In this document: positions 17,577 through 25,275 of the stretch, one piece after another
How the letters are laid out: each line of letters starts with the position of its first letter
Position numbering within the stretch: the stretch's first letter is position 1
Assembly (NCBI GenBank): GCA_964534125.1
Contig: CAZHOJ010000009.1
Coordinates: 1 to 64,000, forward strand
DNA length: 64,000 nucleotides
Source of the DNA: 2-02-FULL-55-14 sp964534125
Lineage (GTDB): Bacteria; Bacteroidota; Ignavibacteria; UBA10030
Reading direction: 5' to 3'
Notes under the pieces: generated by a model
Seen by the model: only the letters and a program-made list of their open reading frames with translations
Told to the model about the DNA's origin: nothing
Database searches by the model: none
Translations under genes and position numbers: made by a program

Positions 17577-17592
17577 TGGCACATGTATTGAG
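17577..17592 (+). promoter_or_regulatory. Sigma-54 promoter for the first histidine kinase
   Basis: TGGCACATGTATTGAG has the -24 TGGCAC and, 5 bases later, TTG; the -12 C is A. The predicted start site is near 17603, so translation would begin at 17629. Confidence 0.6.
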
Positions 17593-17628
17593 ATACTGGA
17601 GGCGATGAATGAGACATCATTACATAGC

Positions 17629-18399
17629 ATGCACTTACGGGATCTTCGCCGTGTCCCGGCCTTTCTGCCGAAAAGAGAGGATGTAGACATGCTTGTGGAT
17701 GATGCACTCCGTCTTCTTCCCTCCGGTGGCAAGGACGTCGTGTCCGGAGTGTCTCATAACATCCGGACGCCCCTTACGACCCTCTTGGGGATCCAGGACA
17801 TTGTAAATGGGGGAATGCAGCTCGCTGAACCGGACAGAGAGTCTTTCCTTCGCATCGTCCTGTTCGAATCTGCTCGTCTGCGCCGGTTCGCCGAAATGCT
17901 GACATGGTACAATGACATGGTGAAGGGGTCTTTCATGATACACCCCTTTACAGGAGATGTCCGGGAGACACTCCTCAGAGCGGTCAGGACCTTCGATCCA
18001 GAGGTCAGGGCAAAGAACGTCCGTATCGTGGTCGACCTATTCCCTGAAAAACTGCCGATCCTGGGGGACCATGACCGGCTGAAACATGCCTTCGAACAGC
18101 TCATCCTCAACGGTATCCATGTTTCCCCAAAGGCAGGGGAGGTGAGGGTCGGGTTTGTGCGAAATGAAGGATCTGTGCGTGTCTCCTTTATGAATACGGG
18201 CCCCATCCTGAGTCCTGACGAGTGCAATTTCATTTTTGAGCCCTTTATGCGGGTTTCCCACGCTAACGACACCGGATCTGAGCTCGGACTCGGACTCACT
18301 GTGGTCCGTTCAATCATCCATGCCCATGGCGGGACGATCGAGACCGCCCCCTTTTCTCCTGTCGGGATGTCCTTTACTGTCGATATTCCTTCCGTTTGA
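17629..18399 (+). CDS. Cytosolic sensor histidine kinase (kinase 1), degenerate G1 box
   Basis: A 256-residue kinase without membrane segments. The H-box VSHNIRTPL contains His43; the HATPase domain has an LILNGIHVS N-box and a LGLGLTVVRSI G2 box. The G1 box reads MNTGP where active kinases have DxGxG, so ATP binding may be impaired. It aligns along its whole length with kinase 2, with His at the same position 43. The start at 17629 (MHL) matches that of kinase 2 and lies 26 bases after the predicted sigma-54 start site. An upstream ATG at 17605 has GGAGG close by and would serve transcripts from any other promoter. The input domain is only about 35 residues, so the signal probably comes from a partner protein. 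Confidence 0.85.
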   Translation: MHLRDLRRVPAFLPKREDVDMLVDDALRLLPSGGKDVVSGVSHNIRTPLTTLLGIQDIVNGGMQLAEPDRESFLRIVLFESARLRRFAEMLTWYNDMVKGSFMIHPFTGDVRETLLRAVRTFDPEVRAKNVRIVVDLFPEKLPILGDHDRLKHAFEQLILNGIHVSPKAGEVRVGFVRNEGSVRVSFMNTGPILSPDECNFIFEPFMRVSHANDTGSELGLGLTVVRSIIHAHGGTIETAPFSPVGMSFTVDIPSV

Positions 18400-18462
18400 C
18401 AGACCGCCTCCGCGGTTCTCCTTCGTCTGACACCCATCAGAACTCACTACCAGGCTGCATCA

Positions 18463-18494
18463 TCTCAAAGTGGGAATGCTGTCCCATTTCGAGA
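18463..18494. promoter_or_regulatory. Paired activator sites upstream of the second kinase
   Basis: Arms TCTCAAAGTGGGA and TCCCATTTCGAGA form an inverted pair with a 6-base spacer, the same 32-base geometry as the pair at 17390-17421. Each arm follows TCTCRNARTGRGA. Confidence 0.6.
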
Positions 18495-18555
18495 ATGTCC
18501 CGTACACTTGAACTAGAGTCCAAAATATCCAATCTTCCCGAGGGGATTTGGTGTG

Positions 18556-18568
18556 TCTCGATATGATA
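18556..18568. promoter_or_regulatory. Single activator site near the second kinase promoter
   Basis: TCTCGATATGATA matches 10 of 13 bases of the palindrome at 17502 and lies 68-80 bases before the sigma-54 promoter at 18636. Confidence 0.45.
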
Positions 18569-18635
18569 CATCTTCAGTGTTCACGAGGAGAGTATTGGCC
18601 GCACTTCGTCGGATGTTTCTTAGGAAAATGGAGGT

Positions 18636-18651
18636 TGGCACGGGCGTTGTC
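18636..18651 (+). promoter_or_regulatory. Sigma-54 promoter for the second kinase and the regulator
   Basis: TGGCACGGGCGTTGTC has a perfect -24 TGGCACG and a TTGT -12 half. The predicted start site is near 18662, 31 bases before the ATG at 18693. Confidence 0.65.
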
Positions 18652-18692
18652 ATTTGGAGCGATATGCAAGCATCATCCTGGTCGTTCTTACG

Positions 18693-19460
18693 ATGCATCT
18701 TGAAGATCTCCTCATAGACCCCCTGCAGTACCCGCTCCGGGAAGAGGTCGATGCCCTCGTCGACGAGGCCATGCGTTGTCTTCCTTCTGACCGGAGCGAC
18801 CTCAGTTCGCGAGTGTCCCATGCTATCCGAACGCCCCTCGCGGCCATACTGGGCTTCAAAGAAGTACTGGAGCTGGACGAGCGTGTCACGGACGAAGAGA
18901 GACAGACCTATTCGGCCATTGTCCTGGCAGAGACGCATCGGCTCCGGCGATTCATTCACTCGCTCATGCTCTTCCGATCGTTCCTCACCGGCGGCCTGTC
19001 CAACAGCAGGACATCCGACGACATCAGGCGCACGGTCGCCGAGGCAGTCCTCCGGTGCCGGCTCGATGCCGAGAACAAAAGCGTGAGGGTGAATCTCATC
19101 GAAGGGCCGGACGGCATCCTCGTCGTCGCTGACCACCCGCGTTTGTGCCTTGCGCTCGAGCATATGCTTGTGAACGCTCTGCGCGCAACGCCGAAGGAAG
19201 GGATCATCGATATCGAGATCCTCCAGCAGCCTGATGCAGTGAACATCATCATCGAGGACTCCGGGTACGGCATGGACCCCGCGCAGATAGACTCTCTGTT
19301 CAAGCCATTCCGGCGCATCCCCCGGCCGGACGACAATGGCGGCGAGCTGGGCATCGGCCTTACCATCGTTCGATCCATCGCCGAGTGGCATCAGGGTGCT
19401 GTCACGGCGACATCCATCCCGATGGATGGATCGCGCTTCACCATCACCATCCCTCGCTAA
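18693..19460 (+). CDS. Cytosolic sensor histidine kinase (kinase 2)
   Basis: A 255-residue kinase, soluble. The H-box is VSHAIRTPLAAILGF (His43), the N-box LEHMLVNALRA, the G1 box DSGYGM and the G2 box LGIGLTIVRSI, so all catalytic boxes are present. HATPase kinases of this type phosphorylate a partner response regulator on Asp. The ATG at 18693 was preferred over a TTG at 18654 because the protein then aligns exactly with kinase 1 and because the TTG lies upstream of the predicted transcription start. The regulator gene follows after 73 bases. Confidence 0.88.
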   Translation: MHLEDLLIDPLQYPLREEVDALVDEAMRCLPSDRSDLSSRVSHAIRTPLAAILGFKEVLELDERVTDEERQTYSAIVLAETHRLRRFIHSLMLFRSFLTGGLSNSRTSDDIRRTVAEAVLRCRLDAENKSVRVNLIEGPDGILVVADHPRLCLALEHMLVNALRATPKEGIIDIEILQQPDAVNIIIEDSGYGMDPAQIDSLFKPFRRIPRPDDNGGELGIGLTIVRSIAEWHQGAVTATSIPMDGSRFTITIPR

Positions 19461-19533
19461 GCGGGCGCGAACCCGGCGGAGATGACCGGGGCTCACGTCC
19501 GGAAACGCTCTCACCTACCCACAAGGGGCTGCT

Positions 19534-20943
19534 ATGGCCAGACCACTTGTCGCGATCGTTGACGACGACGCTTCCATCCGAAAGCTCCTCGAATACCAGT
19601 ACGGGCAGAAATGGGAATACGACGTCCTGTTGTTCGAGGACGGCGTGACATTCCTGCATGAGACGACGGACGAACCCGACCTTGTTATCCTCGATGTCAT
19701 GATGCCGACGATGACGGGGACGGAGGTTTTGAAAGTGCTCCGGGAACGCAATCCGGACGTACCTGTGATCATCCTTTCTGCGCAGGCGAAGATCGAGGCC
19801 GCGATCGAGCTCCTGAAGCTCGGGGCAACGGACTACCTGGTCAAACCGGTCGACCTGCAGAAGCTGGAGATCGCCTCGAGGAACGCGGTCCAGATGCGCA
19901 ACCTGAACCGGGAGTTGCGGGGCCTGCGGGAACGGATGACGACATCTGTGACGCTGCCGAACCTCGTCTCGGGCGAAGGAGAGATGCAGGAGGTCTTCAG
20001 GCTGGTCCAGAAGGTGAAGGACAGCGACATCGCCGTCCTGGTGATGGGCGAGAGCGGGACGGGGAAGGAGCTCATCTCGCGTGCGATACACTTCACCGGG
20101 AGGCGCCAGAAAGGCCCGTTCGTCGTCGTCAATTGCGCATCCATTCCCCGGGACCTTCTTGAGAGCGAGCTGTTCGGCCACGAGAAGGGATCCTTCACAG
20201 GAGCCGTCCAGCGGAAGATAGGGCGTTTTGAGGCGGCAGACAGCGGCACGATCTTTCTGGACGAGATCGGCGAAATGGACATTTCGCTCCAGTCGAAACT
20301 TCTCCGCGTCCTCCAGACGAAAAGCTTCGAGCGCGTCGGCGGGACGGCAGCCATCACGACCGATACGCGTGTGCTCTCAGCGACGAACAGAGACCTGCGG
20401 AAGGAGGTGGCCGAGGGAAGGTTCCGTGAGGACCTTTACTACCGGCTCGCGACCTTCCCGATCCTGCTGCCCCCGCTTCGGCAACGGAGGGCAGATATTC
20501 TCCTCTTGGCAGAGCATTTTCTGAAGAAGTATGCCTCGGAGGAATCGAAAAAGGTCAGGTCCTTCTCCCGCAAAGCCCTGCAGATGATGTACGGCTATCC
20601 GTGGCCGGGCAATGTCAGGGAGCTCGAGAACGCGATCCAGCGGGGAGTCGTTCTCGTCGAGGGGGATGTGTTCACGGAGAGCGAGCTTCCTGTGGTGGTC
20701 CGTGCATTCCATGATGACAGCCAGGCTGGGGGAAGCGACCTGCTGCAGCCGGCCGGAAGTGCGGAGACAGGGATCATTCCGATGGAAAAGATCAAAGAGC
20801 TGGCCCTGCGGAATGCCCTGCAGGTGTGCGGAGGGAACAGCATGCTGGCGGCGCGGAAGCTGGGTATCGGCCGTGCCACGCTGTACCGGATGATGGAGCG
20901 CTACGGTATCAGCGGGGGAGGAGAGGAGAAGGGGGCTAGCTGA
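19534..20943 (+). CDS. NtrC-family sigma-54-dependent response regulator
   Basis: A 469-residue activator with three domains. The receiver (1-115) has acidic residues D10-D12, phospho-acceptor D54 and K104. The AAA+ domain (about 145-385) has Walker A GESGTGKE (172-179), the sigma-54 contact loop GSFTGA (219-224, the common Ser variant of GAFTGA) and Walker B FLDEIGE (about 241-247). The C-terminal Fis-type helix-turn-helix is NSMLAARKLGIGRATLYRMM. Such proteins oligomerise when phosphorylated and remodel sigma-54 polymerase at -24/-12 promoters. Its neighbours carry three such promoters with shared palindromes, so it is the obvious candidate activator of the fibre genes and of its own kinases. 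It overlaps acpS tail to tail by 8 bases. Confidence 0.95.
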   Translation: MARPLVAIVDDDASIRKLLEYQYGQKWEYDVLLFEDGVTFLHETTDEPDLVILDVMMPTMTGTEVLKVLRERNPDVPVIILSAQAKIEAAIELLKLGATDYLVKPVDLQKLEIASRNAVQMRNLNRELRGLRERMTTSVTLPNLVSGEGEMQEVFRLVQKVKDSDIAVLVMGESGTGKELISRAIHFTGRRQKGPFVVVNCASIPRDLLESELFGHEKGSFTGAVQRKIGRFEAADSGTIFLDEIGEMDISLQSKLLRVLQTKSFERVGGTAAITTDTRVLSATNRDLRKEVAEGRFREDLYYRLATFPILLPPLRQRRADILLLAEHFLKKYASEESKKVRSFSRKALQMMYGYPWPGNVRELENAIQRGVVLVEGDVFTESELPVVVRAFHDDSQAGGSDLLQPAGSAETGIIPMEKIKELALRNALQVCGGNSMLAARKLGIGRATLYRMMERYGISGGGEEKGAS

Positions 20944-21310
20944 GGAACTCGATCACAACGAACGCGACCACAGTGCGCTCAGAGTGGGAGAGAGAAAGAT
21001 GGATCCGATGATTGACGAGTGACGAGGCAGTCTCGTTGTGAAGCGTGACGCGGGGAACGCCTGAGGGCTCGTTCAGGACCTCGACGTCCTTCCAACGGAA
21101 CGTTCCGGTCCACCCCGTTTCCAGGGCCTTGCTCACCGCTTCTTTCGCAGCGAACCGGGCGGCGAAATGTTCGTAGGGCTTCGGCTTCCGCTCACAGTAG
21201 TCGATCTCGGCGTCCGTAAAGATCTTGCGGATGAACCGGTCTCCCTGGTCGATGAGGGTCTCCTTCATCCGCTGCACATCGACGACATCGACACCGACCC
21301 CCCGTATCAT
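20936..21310 (-). CDS. acpS: Holo-[acyl-carrier-protein] synthase AcpS
   Basis: A 124-residue enzyme, the normal AcpS length. It transfers 4'-phosphopantetheine from CoA to a Ser of apo-ACP in the cytosol, for fatty acid synthesis. The GVDVVDVQRM N-terminal motif carries the metal-binding Asp, and ARFAAKEAVSKAL the metal-binding Glu; HLSLSHSERTVVAFVV forms the C-terminal strand. It overlaps the HAD gene start by ATGA and its last codons overlap the end of the response-regulator gene on the other strand. Confidence 0.95.
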   Translation of the reverse strand: MIRGVGVDVVDVQRMKETLIDQGDRFIRKIFTDAEIDYCERKPKPYEHFAARFAAKEAVSKALETGWTGTFRWKDVEVLNEPSGVPRVTLHNETASSLVNHRIHLSLSHSERTVVAFVVIEFLS

Positions 21311-21990
21311 TGTCCGTTCTCCTTCCGGACGATAGCAACGATCTCAGCGATATCTTCGACGTCGTAATCAGCGTCGGAATGCACCGTCCCGAACGTATCG
21401 CCGTAACGGGCGAACACCGTTTTCATTCCCACCTTCTTTGCCCCGACGACATCCCGCTCCGCCCAGTCTCCCACCATGAGTGCCTCGTGGGCATCGACGC
21501 CCAGCAGCTTCAGCACGCGACGGAACGGAACAGGGCTCGGCTTCCGTCTGCGCGTATCGTCGAACGTCACGACCGCATCGAACATATGGTGCAGGTTCAG
21601 GTAGGTCAGGCGAAGCCAGGCTTCCTTTGCCGGAGCGTCGGAGACGACGCCGAGCCTGATGTGCATCTTGGCGAGATCCATCAGGGTCATCGTCACGTGG
21701 GGATAGGTCACGAGGGCCGCTTCGCGGGCGCGGCGGTAGGCAAGGACGCCAGCGGAGAGTATCTTGTAGTCGACCCTTTTAAAGTGATCGTACAGCAGCT
21801 GATCGAACACACTCTGGAACTCGATGCCGCGTTCCTTGTAGATGCGGTCGATACGGACGCGGATGTCCTCCACAGAGAGCTTCAGCCCCGCATCCTTCAT
21901 CGCATGCGTCGCAGCATCGATCGCATCGGCCTTCATTTTCATGAAGTCGACGAGCGTGTTATCGAGATCGAATATGACAGCCCTGATCAT
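21307..21990 (-). CDS. HAD-family hydrolase (phosphatase-like)
   Basis: A 227-residue HAD-superfamily protein. Motif I is DLDNTL with nucleophile D8 and D10; motif II is VVSDA (Ser); the motif III Lys lies in RRRKPSP; motif IV is GDWAERDV. A helical cap about residues 15-95 puts it in subclass I, near the pyrophosphatase/phosphoglycolate-phosphatase-like group. The specific substrate cannot be read from sequence. Its stop codon overlaps the acpS start, so the two are probably coupled. Confidence 0.9.
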   Translation of the reverse strand: MIRAVIFDLDNTLVDFMKMKADAIDAATHAMKDAGLKLSVEDIRVRIDRIYKERGIEFQSVFDQLLYDHFKRVDYKILSAGVLAYRRAREAALVTYPHVTMTLMDLAKMHIRLGVVSDAPAKEAWLRLTYLNLHHMFDAVVTFDDTRRRKPSPVPFRRVLKLLGVDAHEALMVGDWAERDVVGAKKVGMKTVFARYGDTFGTVHSDADYDVEDIAEIVAIVRKENGQ

Positions 21991-22016
21991 GGTATGTCCT
22001 GATGGGTTGGGAGGAG

Positions 22017-22052
22017 GGAGAAAGCGGGTACGACAGACGTTCCGCTTTCTCC
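22017..22052 (-). terminator. Hairpin downstream of aroQ
   Basis: Perfect 11-bp inverted repeat GGAGAAAGCGG / CCGCTTTCTCC with a 14-base loop, 22 bases after the aroQ stop codon. There is no strong T-tract, so it may terminate weakly or stabilise the 3' end. Confidence 0.5.
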
Positions 22053-22094
22053 GTGCTCCGCACTCCCGTCTCCCTACCGCTTCTCGTTCTCCGC
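22039..22094. repeat. Heptamer-phased repeat G, running into aroQ
   Basis: Units of the form NNNCTCC (TTTCTCC, GTGCTCC, GCACTCC, CGTCTCC, then CTACCGC, TTCTCGT, TCTCCGC) recur every 7 bases. The last three units contain the aroQ stop codon and its final six codons. Confidence 0.6.
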
Positions 22095-22505
22095 CAGAAA
22101 GCTCACCGCCAGCTCATACCCCCGCAACCCCAGGCCGGCGATGACGCCCGTGCACACCTCAGCCGTGACGGACGTGCGGCGGAACGCTTCCCTCGCGTGA
22201 ATATTGGAAATATGCACCTCGACGACAGGAACGGAGAGTGCGCGAATGGTGTCTCTGATCGCATAGGATGTGTGTGAGTACGCTCCCGGATTCAGGACCA
22301 CGCCGTCGGCGGCTCCATCCACCGCCTTCTGGAGGGCGTCGATGATGCTCCCCTCGTGGTTCGACTGATAGAATTCGAATGAGACCCCGGGGAATACTTT
22401 TTTCAGGGTGTTCTCGAGGTCCCAGAGCGTTTCTGTGCCGTAGATCTCCTTTTCCCGCTTGCCCAGGAGATTGAGATTAGGACCATTGACAATGAAGATG
22501 TTCAT
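22074..22505 (-). CDS. aroQ: Type II 3-dehydroquinate dehydratase AroQ
   Basis: A 143-residue cytosolic enzyme of the shikimate pathway, converting 3-dehydroquinate to 3-dehydroshikimate. The MNIFIVNGPNLNLLGKRE opening, catalytic Tyr22 in EIYG, the NPGAYSHTSYAIRD segment and VEVHISNIHAREAFRR are all diagnostic of the type II family. Its length is normal. The last residues (ENEKR) are encoded within the heptamer array that follows. Confidence 0.96.
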   Translation of the reverse strand: MNIFIVNGPNLNLLGKREKEIYGTETLWDLENTLKKVFPGVSFEFYQSNHEGSIIDALQKAVDGAADGVVLNPGAYSHTSYAIRDTIRALSVPVVEVHISNIHAREAFRRTSVTAEVCTGVIAGLGLRGYELAVSFLAENEKR

Positions 22506-22514
22506 GGGTATGCC

Positions 22515-24959
22515 CTATCTGATCTTGACGACGACCAGCGTGACATCGTCGTGCTGTTCCGCCTTCCCGACGAATGTATGCATGTCGTCCAGGATCCCTT
22601 TAATGATCCCATCGGCATCTCTGTGCGCATGCTTTTCGATGGATGCGGTCAGCCGTTCCTCACCGTATTCATCACGGGCCTTGTTCATGGCCTCTGAGAT
22701 ACCGTCGGTGTAGAAAACAAACACATCCCCCGGTTCATATGCAACAGATACTTCGCTGATGGAACGGTCGAAGATGCCGCCCTTGTCGAGCCCCAGCGCC
22801 ATTCCCGTCGGATTGAGTACCTGCGTGTCCTGTTTCCTCGACTTCTTGAGAATGACCGGATTGTGCCCCGCGCGGGCGATGGTCAGACGCGACGATCGCG
22901 GATCGAACACACCATATATCAGACTGATGAACACGCCCCGGTCGACGTTCTCATAGAACAACCTGTTGACCTCGTTGAGCGTTCTGCCGGGGGATTCTGT
23001 CATGCGCGCGAGCGCGCGCAGGAAACCCTTCGTCAGTGTCATGAAGAACGCTGCCTGTGTCCCTTTGCCCGACACATCCCCCACAGCGACAGCAAGGCGT
23101 CCATCAGGCAGTTCGATGAAGTCATAGTAATCGCCCCCGACCTCGAGTGCAGGAGCGCAGCGCGAGGCGATATCCAGCGAGCCGACATCAGGCGTAGACT
23201 TGGGGAGAAAGCTCATCTGCACAGTGCGCGCGATGGACAGTTCATGACGCAGTCGTTCGCGCTCGGTGATATGATGTGCATATGCAGGAGATATGGCGTC
23301 GAAATCGCTCAGTTCCCGGGTCCGGAATTGTGCGGCGAGGCCGGTGCCGATGAGAAGGAGTATCCCGGCCCCGACGATCAACGCAGCGTCAGAGAAGAAC
23401 GCACGGTCGCTGGAATACAGGACCATACTATGCTCGACGAGTGTCATCATCGCCATGGCCACAAGCGTGGTCAGCACGTCGAAGCGCAGAAATGCGTACG
23501 CGATGAATCCAAGAGGGACGCATACGAGAAGGACGGATCCCCACCAGGGGTCGAACAGAAAGAGCCTGTTCAACCCCAGCAGGAATACGATGATGAGGCC
23601 GACGCCGGTCAGGTTCCCCACCCGTGCATACAACCAGGAGCCGAGGAACATAAAAAAGACCGCAAGAAGATAGACCTGCTGATAGAAGCTCTCGAACAGA
23701 AGGGTCAGCAGGGGATATGGGGACGCACCGAAATCGAACCACCCTTCTTCAGAATATCCAACGCTAAGGTGGGTCAGTGTTCCGATCAGCGCTGCAAGTC
23801 CGAGGGACACCGCAAGAGCCGAGAGTCCGAGGCCGGTCCCTTTCACGATGCTCTGACCGATGCGCGAATGGAACACATGTCCTTTGGACAGCAGGTCAAG
23901 CGGAATCAGCTTCTCTTTCCATGTCTCGCGCACGACAGATTCTGAGGCCGCCCAGACGATGAACGCTCCGCCGCCGTAGAACAATGGTCCGAGCAGAAGG
24001 GAGAACAGGATCTGCCAGCCGGCCGATGATGGGACGATCGTGTACAGCTTGATGCCGACGCCGATCGCTGCCGCGCCTCCCATGAATGCTGCAAGCCGGA
24101 AACCGATCTCATATGCCCGGAATCGCCTGAACGACACGATGAGCATGATGACGACGAGGGCGGCCAGCGAGATCGCTTCGATGATGCCCGAGAAGGTGCG
24201 GATGCCTGACGCTGTGTACTCCCTGGGGATTTCACGTTCTATCGAGAACCGGGCGAGCAGCGGTCCCTTGACTGTGTAGCGGACATGAAGCGGATCGTGC
24301 GTGATCGCGTCGGTGAGATCGAACTCATGCGTGTGGTCCGTCCGGCGGACCATTTCGACGCGGCGCGGAACGTGGAGAGAGTCCTTCAGGAGGGCTCCGA
24401 TCGTCGTCGATCCAGTGGCAAAGGAAGTATCCCCATATGCGATGAGGAAGGATCGGGCGAGCATGAGCGCTGAATCTGCAGCGATCGACGGCAGTTCGAG
24501 GCTGTCCGGAATGAAGCGGTCGTAAGACAGCAGCGTGCCGTCCATCGTGAACAGCATGCGAACCTCTCCTCTGAGCCATGCATCGGCGGGCGGTTCGGGA
24601 GGAGGTTCATCGCCACCGCTGAACCGGATGTCCGACGTTGTTTTGTCCGTCCAACGCACCTCCCACTTGTATCCCGGGAGCGTGGTGCGAAGCAGCCGGT
24701 TCCCTTCTTCGAGTCCGTAGAGGTCCTGCACCTGCCGGATGAGCGCCCTGTCGGTCCGTACACGCTCCTCGGCGGTCAGGGCACCCGGATCGATCCCCTC
24801 TGCGAGAAGGATCCGCTCGGACATCGACTGCATGTCATCGGCGGAATACCGGAGGTAGATGCCGGCTTGCGGTGAAGCGGCCGGAAAAAGCCAGAGGATG
24901 GTCCCAAGGGAAAGGAGCGCCAGGAGAGCGTATGGCAGAAGGGATGTGAACCGGTCCAT
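22515..24959 (-). CDS. Membrane-bound SpoIIE/PP2C-type protein phosphatase
   Basis: An 814-residue protein. An N-terminal membrane anchor (about residues 8-25) and a roughly 230-residue extracytoplasmic region precede about ten hydrophobic segments (about 255-570). A cytosolic C-terminal SpoIIE/PP2C domain (about 590-814) has the metal-binding motifs GGDYYDFIEL and VGDVSGKG and a closing HDDVTLVVVK. Such phosphatases dephosphorylate Ser/Thr-phosphorylated anti-anti-sigma factors or similar partners. The start at 24959 follows the small upstream gene by 11 bases; a longer frame to 25142 is a shadow. Signal sensing through the external region is likely but unproven. Confidence 0.9.
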   Translation of the reverse strand: MDRFTSLLPYALLALLSLGTILWLFPAASPQAGIYLRYSADDMQSMSERILLAEGIDPGALTAEERVRTDRALIRQVQDLYGLEEGNRLLRTTLPGYKWEVRWTDKTTSDIRFSGGDEPPPEPPADAWLRGEVRMLFTMDGTLLSYDRFIPDSLELPSIAADSALMLARSFLIAYGDTSFATGSTTIGALLKDSLHVPRRVEMVRRTDHTHEFDLTDAITHDPLHVRYTVKGPLLARFSIEREIPREYTASGIRTFSGIIEAISLAALVVIMLIVSFRRFRAYEIGFRLAAFMGGAAAIGVGIKLYTIVPSSAGWQILFSLLLGPLFYGGGAFIVWAASESVVRETWKEKLIPLDLLSKGHVFHSRIGQSIVKGTGLGLSALAVSLGLAALIGTLTHLSVGYSEEGWFDFGASPYPLLTLLFESFYQQVYLLAVFFMFLGSWLYARVGNLTGVGLIIVFLLGLNRLFLFDPWWGSVLLVCVPLGFIAYAFLRFDVLTTLVAMAMMTLVEHSMVLYSSDRAFFSDAALIVGAGILLLIGTGLAAQFRTRELSDFDAISPAYAHHITERERLRHELSIARTVQMSFLPKSTPDVGSLDIASRCAPALEVGGDYYDFIELPDGRLAVAVGDVSGKGTQAAFFMTLTKGFLRALARMTESPGRTLNEVNRLFYENVDRGVFISLIYGVFDPRSSRLTIARAGHNPVILKKSRKQDTQVLNPTGMALGLDKGGIFDRSISEVSVAYEPGDVFVFYTDGISEAMNKARDEYGEERLTASIEKHAHRDADGIIKGILDDMHTFVGKAEQHDDVTLVVVKIR

Positions 24960-24970
24960 GAGCGGAGCCG

Positions 24971-25246
24971 TCAGGCCTGTGATGCTTTTACGAGTTCTTC
25001 CTCGATGTAGATGCGTACCGCCGGCTTGAGGTAGACCTCGTCGATCCCGATCTCGGCCAGGGCCTGTGCCACGATGGCGGCCCGCTTGGGAGGGGTCAGC
25101 CGCTTGTTGACGACGATCATCCTCTCGGTGCGAAGGATGCAATACCCGCCGTCAAAATCCCCCTTTTCGTACCGCACGGAGACGCCAGACCGGTTGGCCA
25201 GTGTCTCAAGCTCTTTGATCATCTGATCGCTGGTCATGATATGCAA
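24971..25246 (-). CDS. Conserved small protein of unknown function
   Basis: A 91-residue soluble protein: an N-terminal helix (MIKELETLANRSGV), then strands SVRYEKGDFDGGYCILRTERMIVVNKRL and a helical C-terminus ending VRIYIEEELVKASQA. I do not recognise the family. It lies between the TPR gene (29-base gap) and the SpoIIE-type phosphatase gene (11-base gap) on the same strand, so it is probably in one operon with them and could be a partner of the phosphatase; that is inference. The start may be the ATG at 25246 or at 25237. Confidence 0.7.
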   Translation of the reverse strand: MHIMTSDQMIKELETLANRSGVSVRYEKGDFDGGYCILRTERMIVVNKRLTPPKRAAIVAQALAEIGIDEVYLKPAVRIYIEEELVKASQA

Positions 25247-25275
25247 TGTACCGTCAGAAGCCGTGAATCACAATC

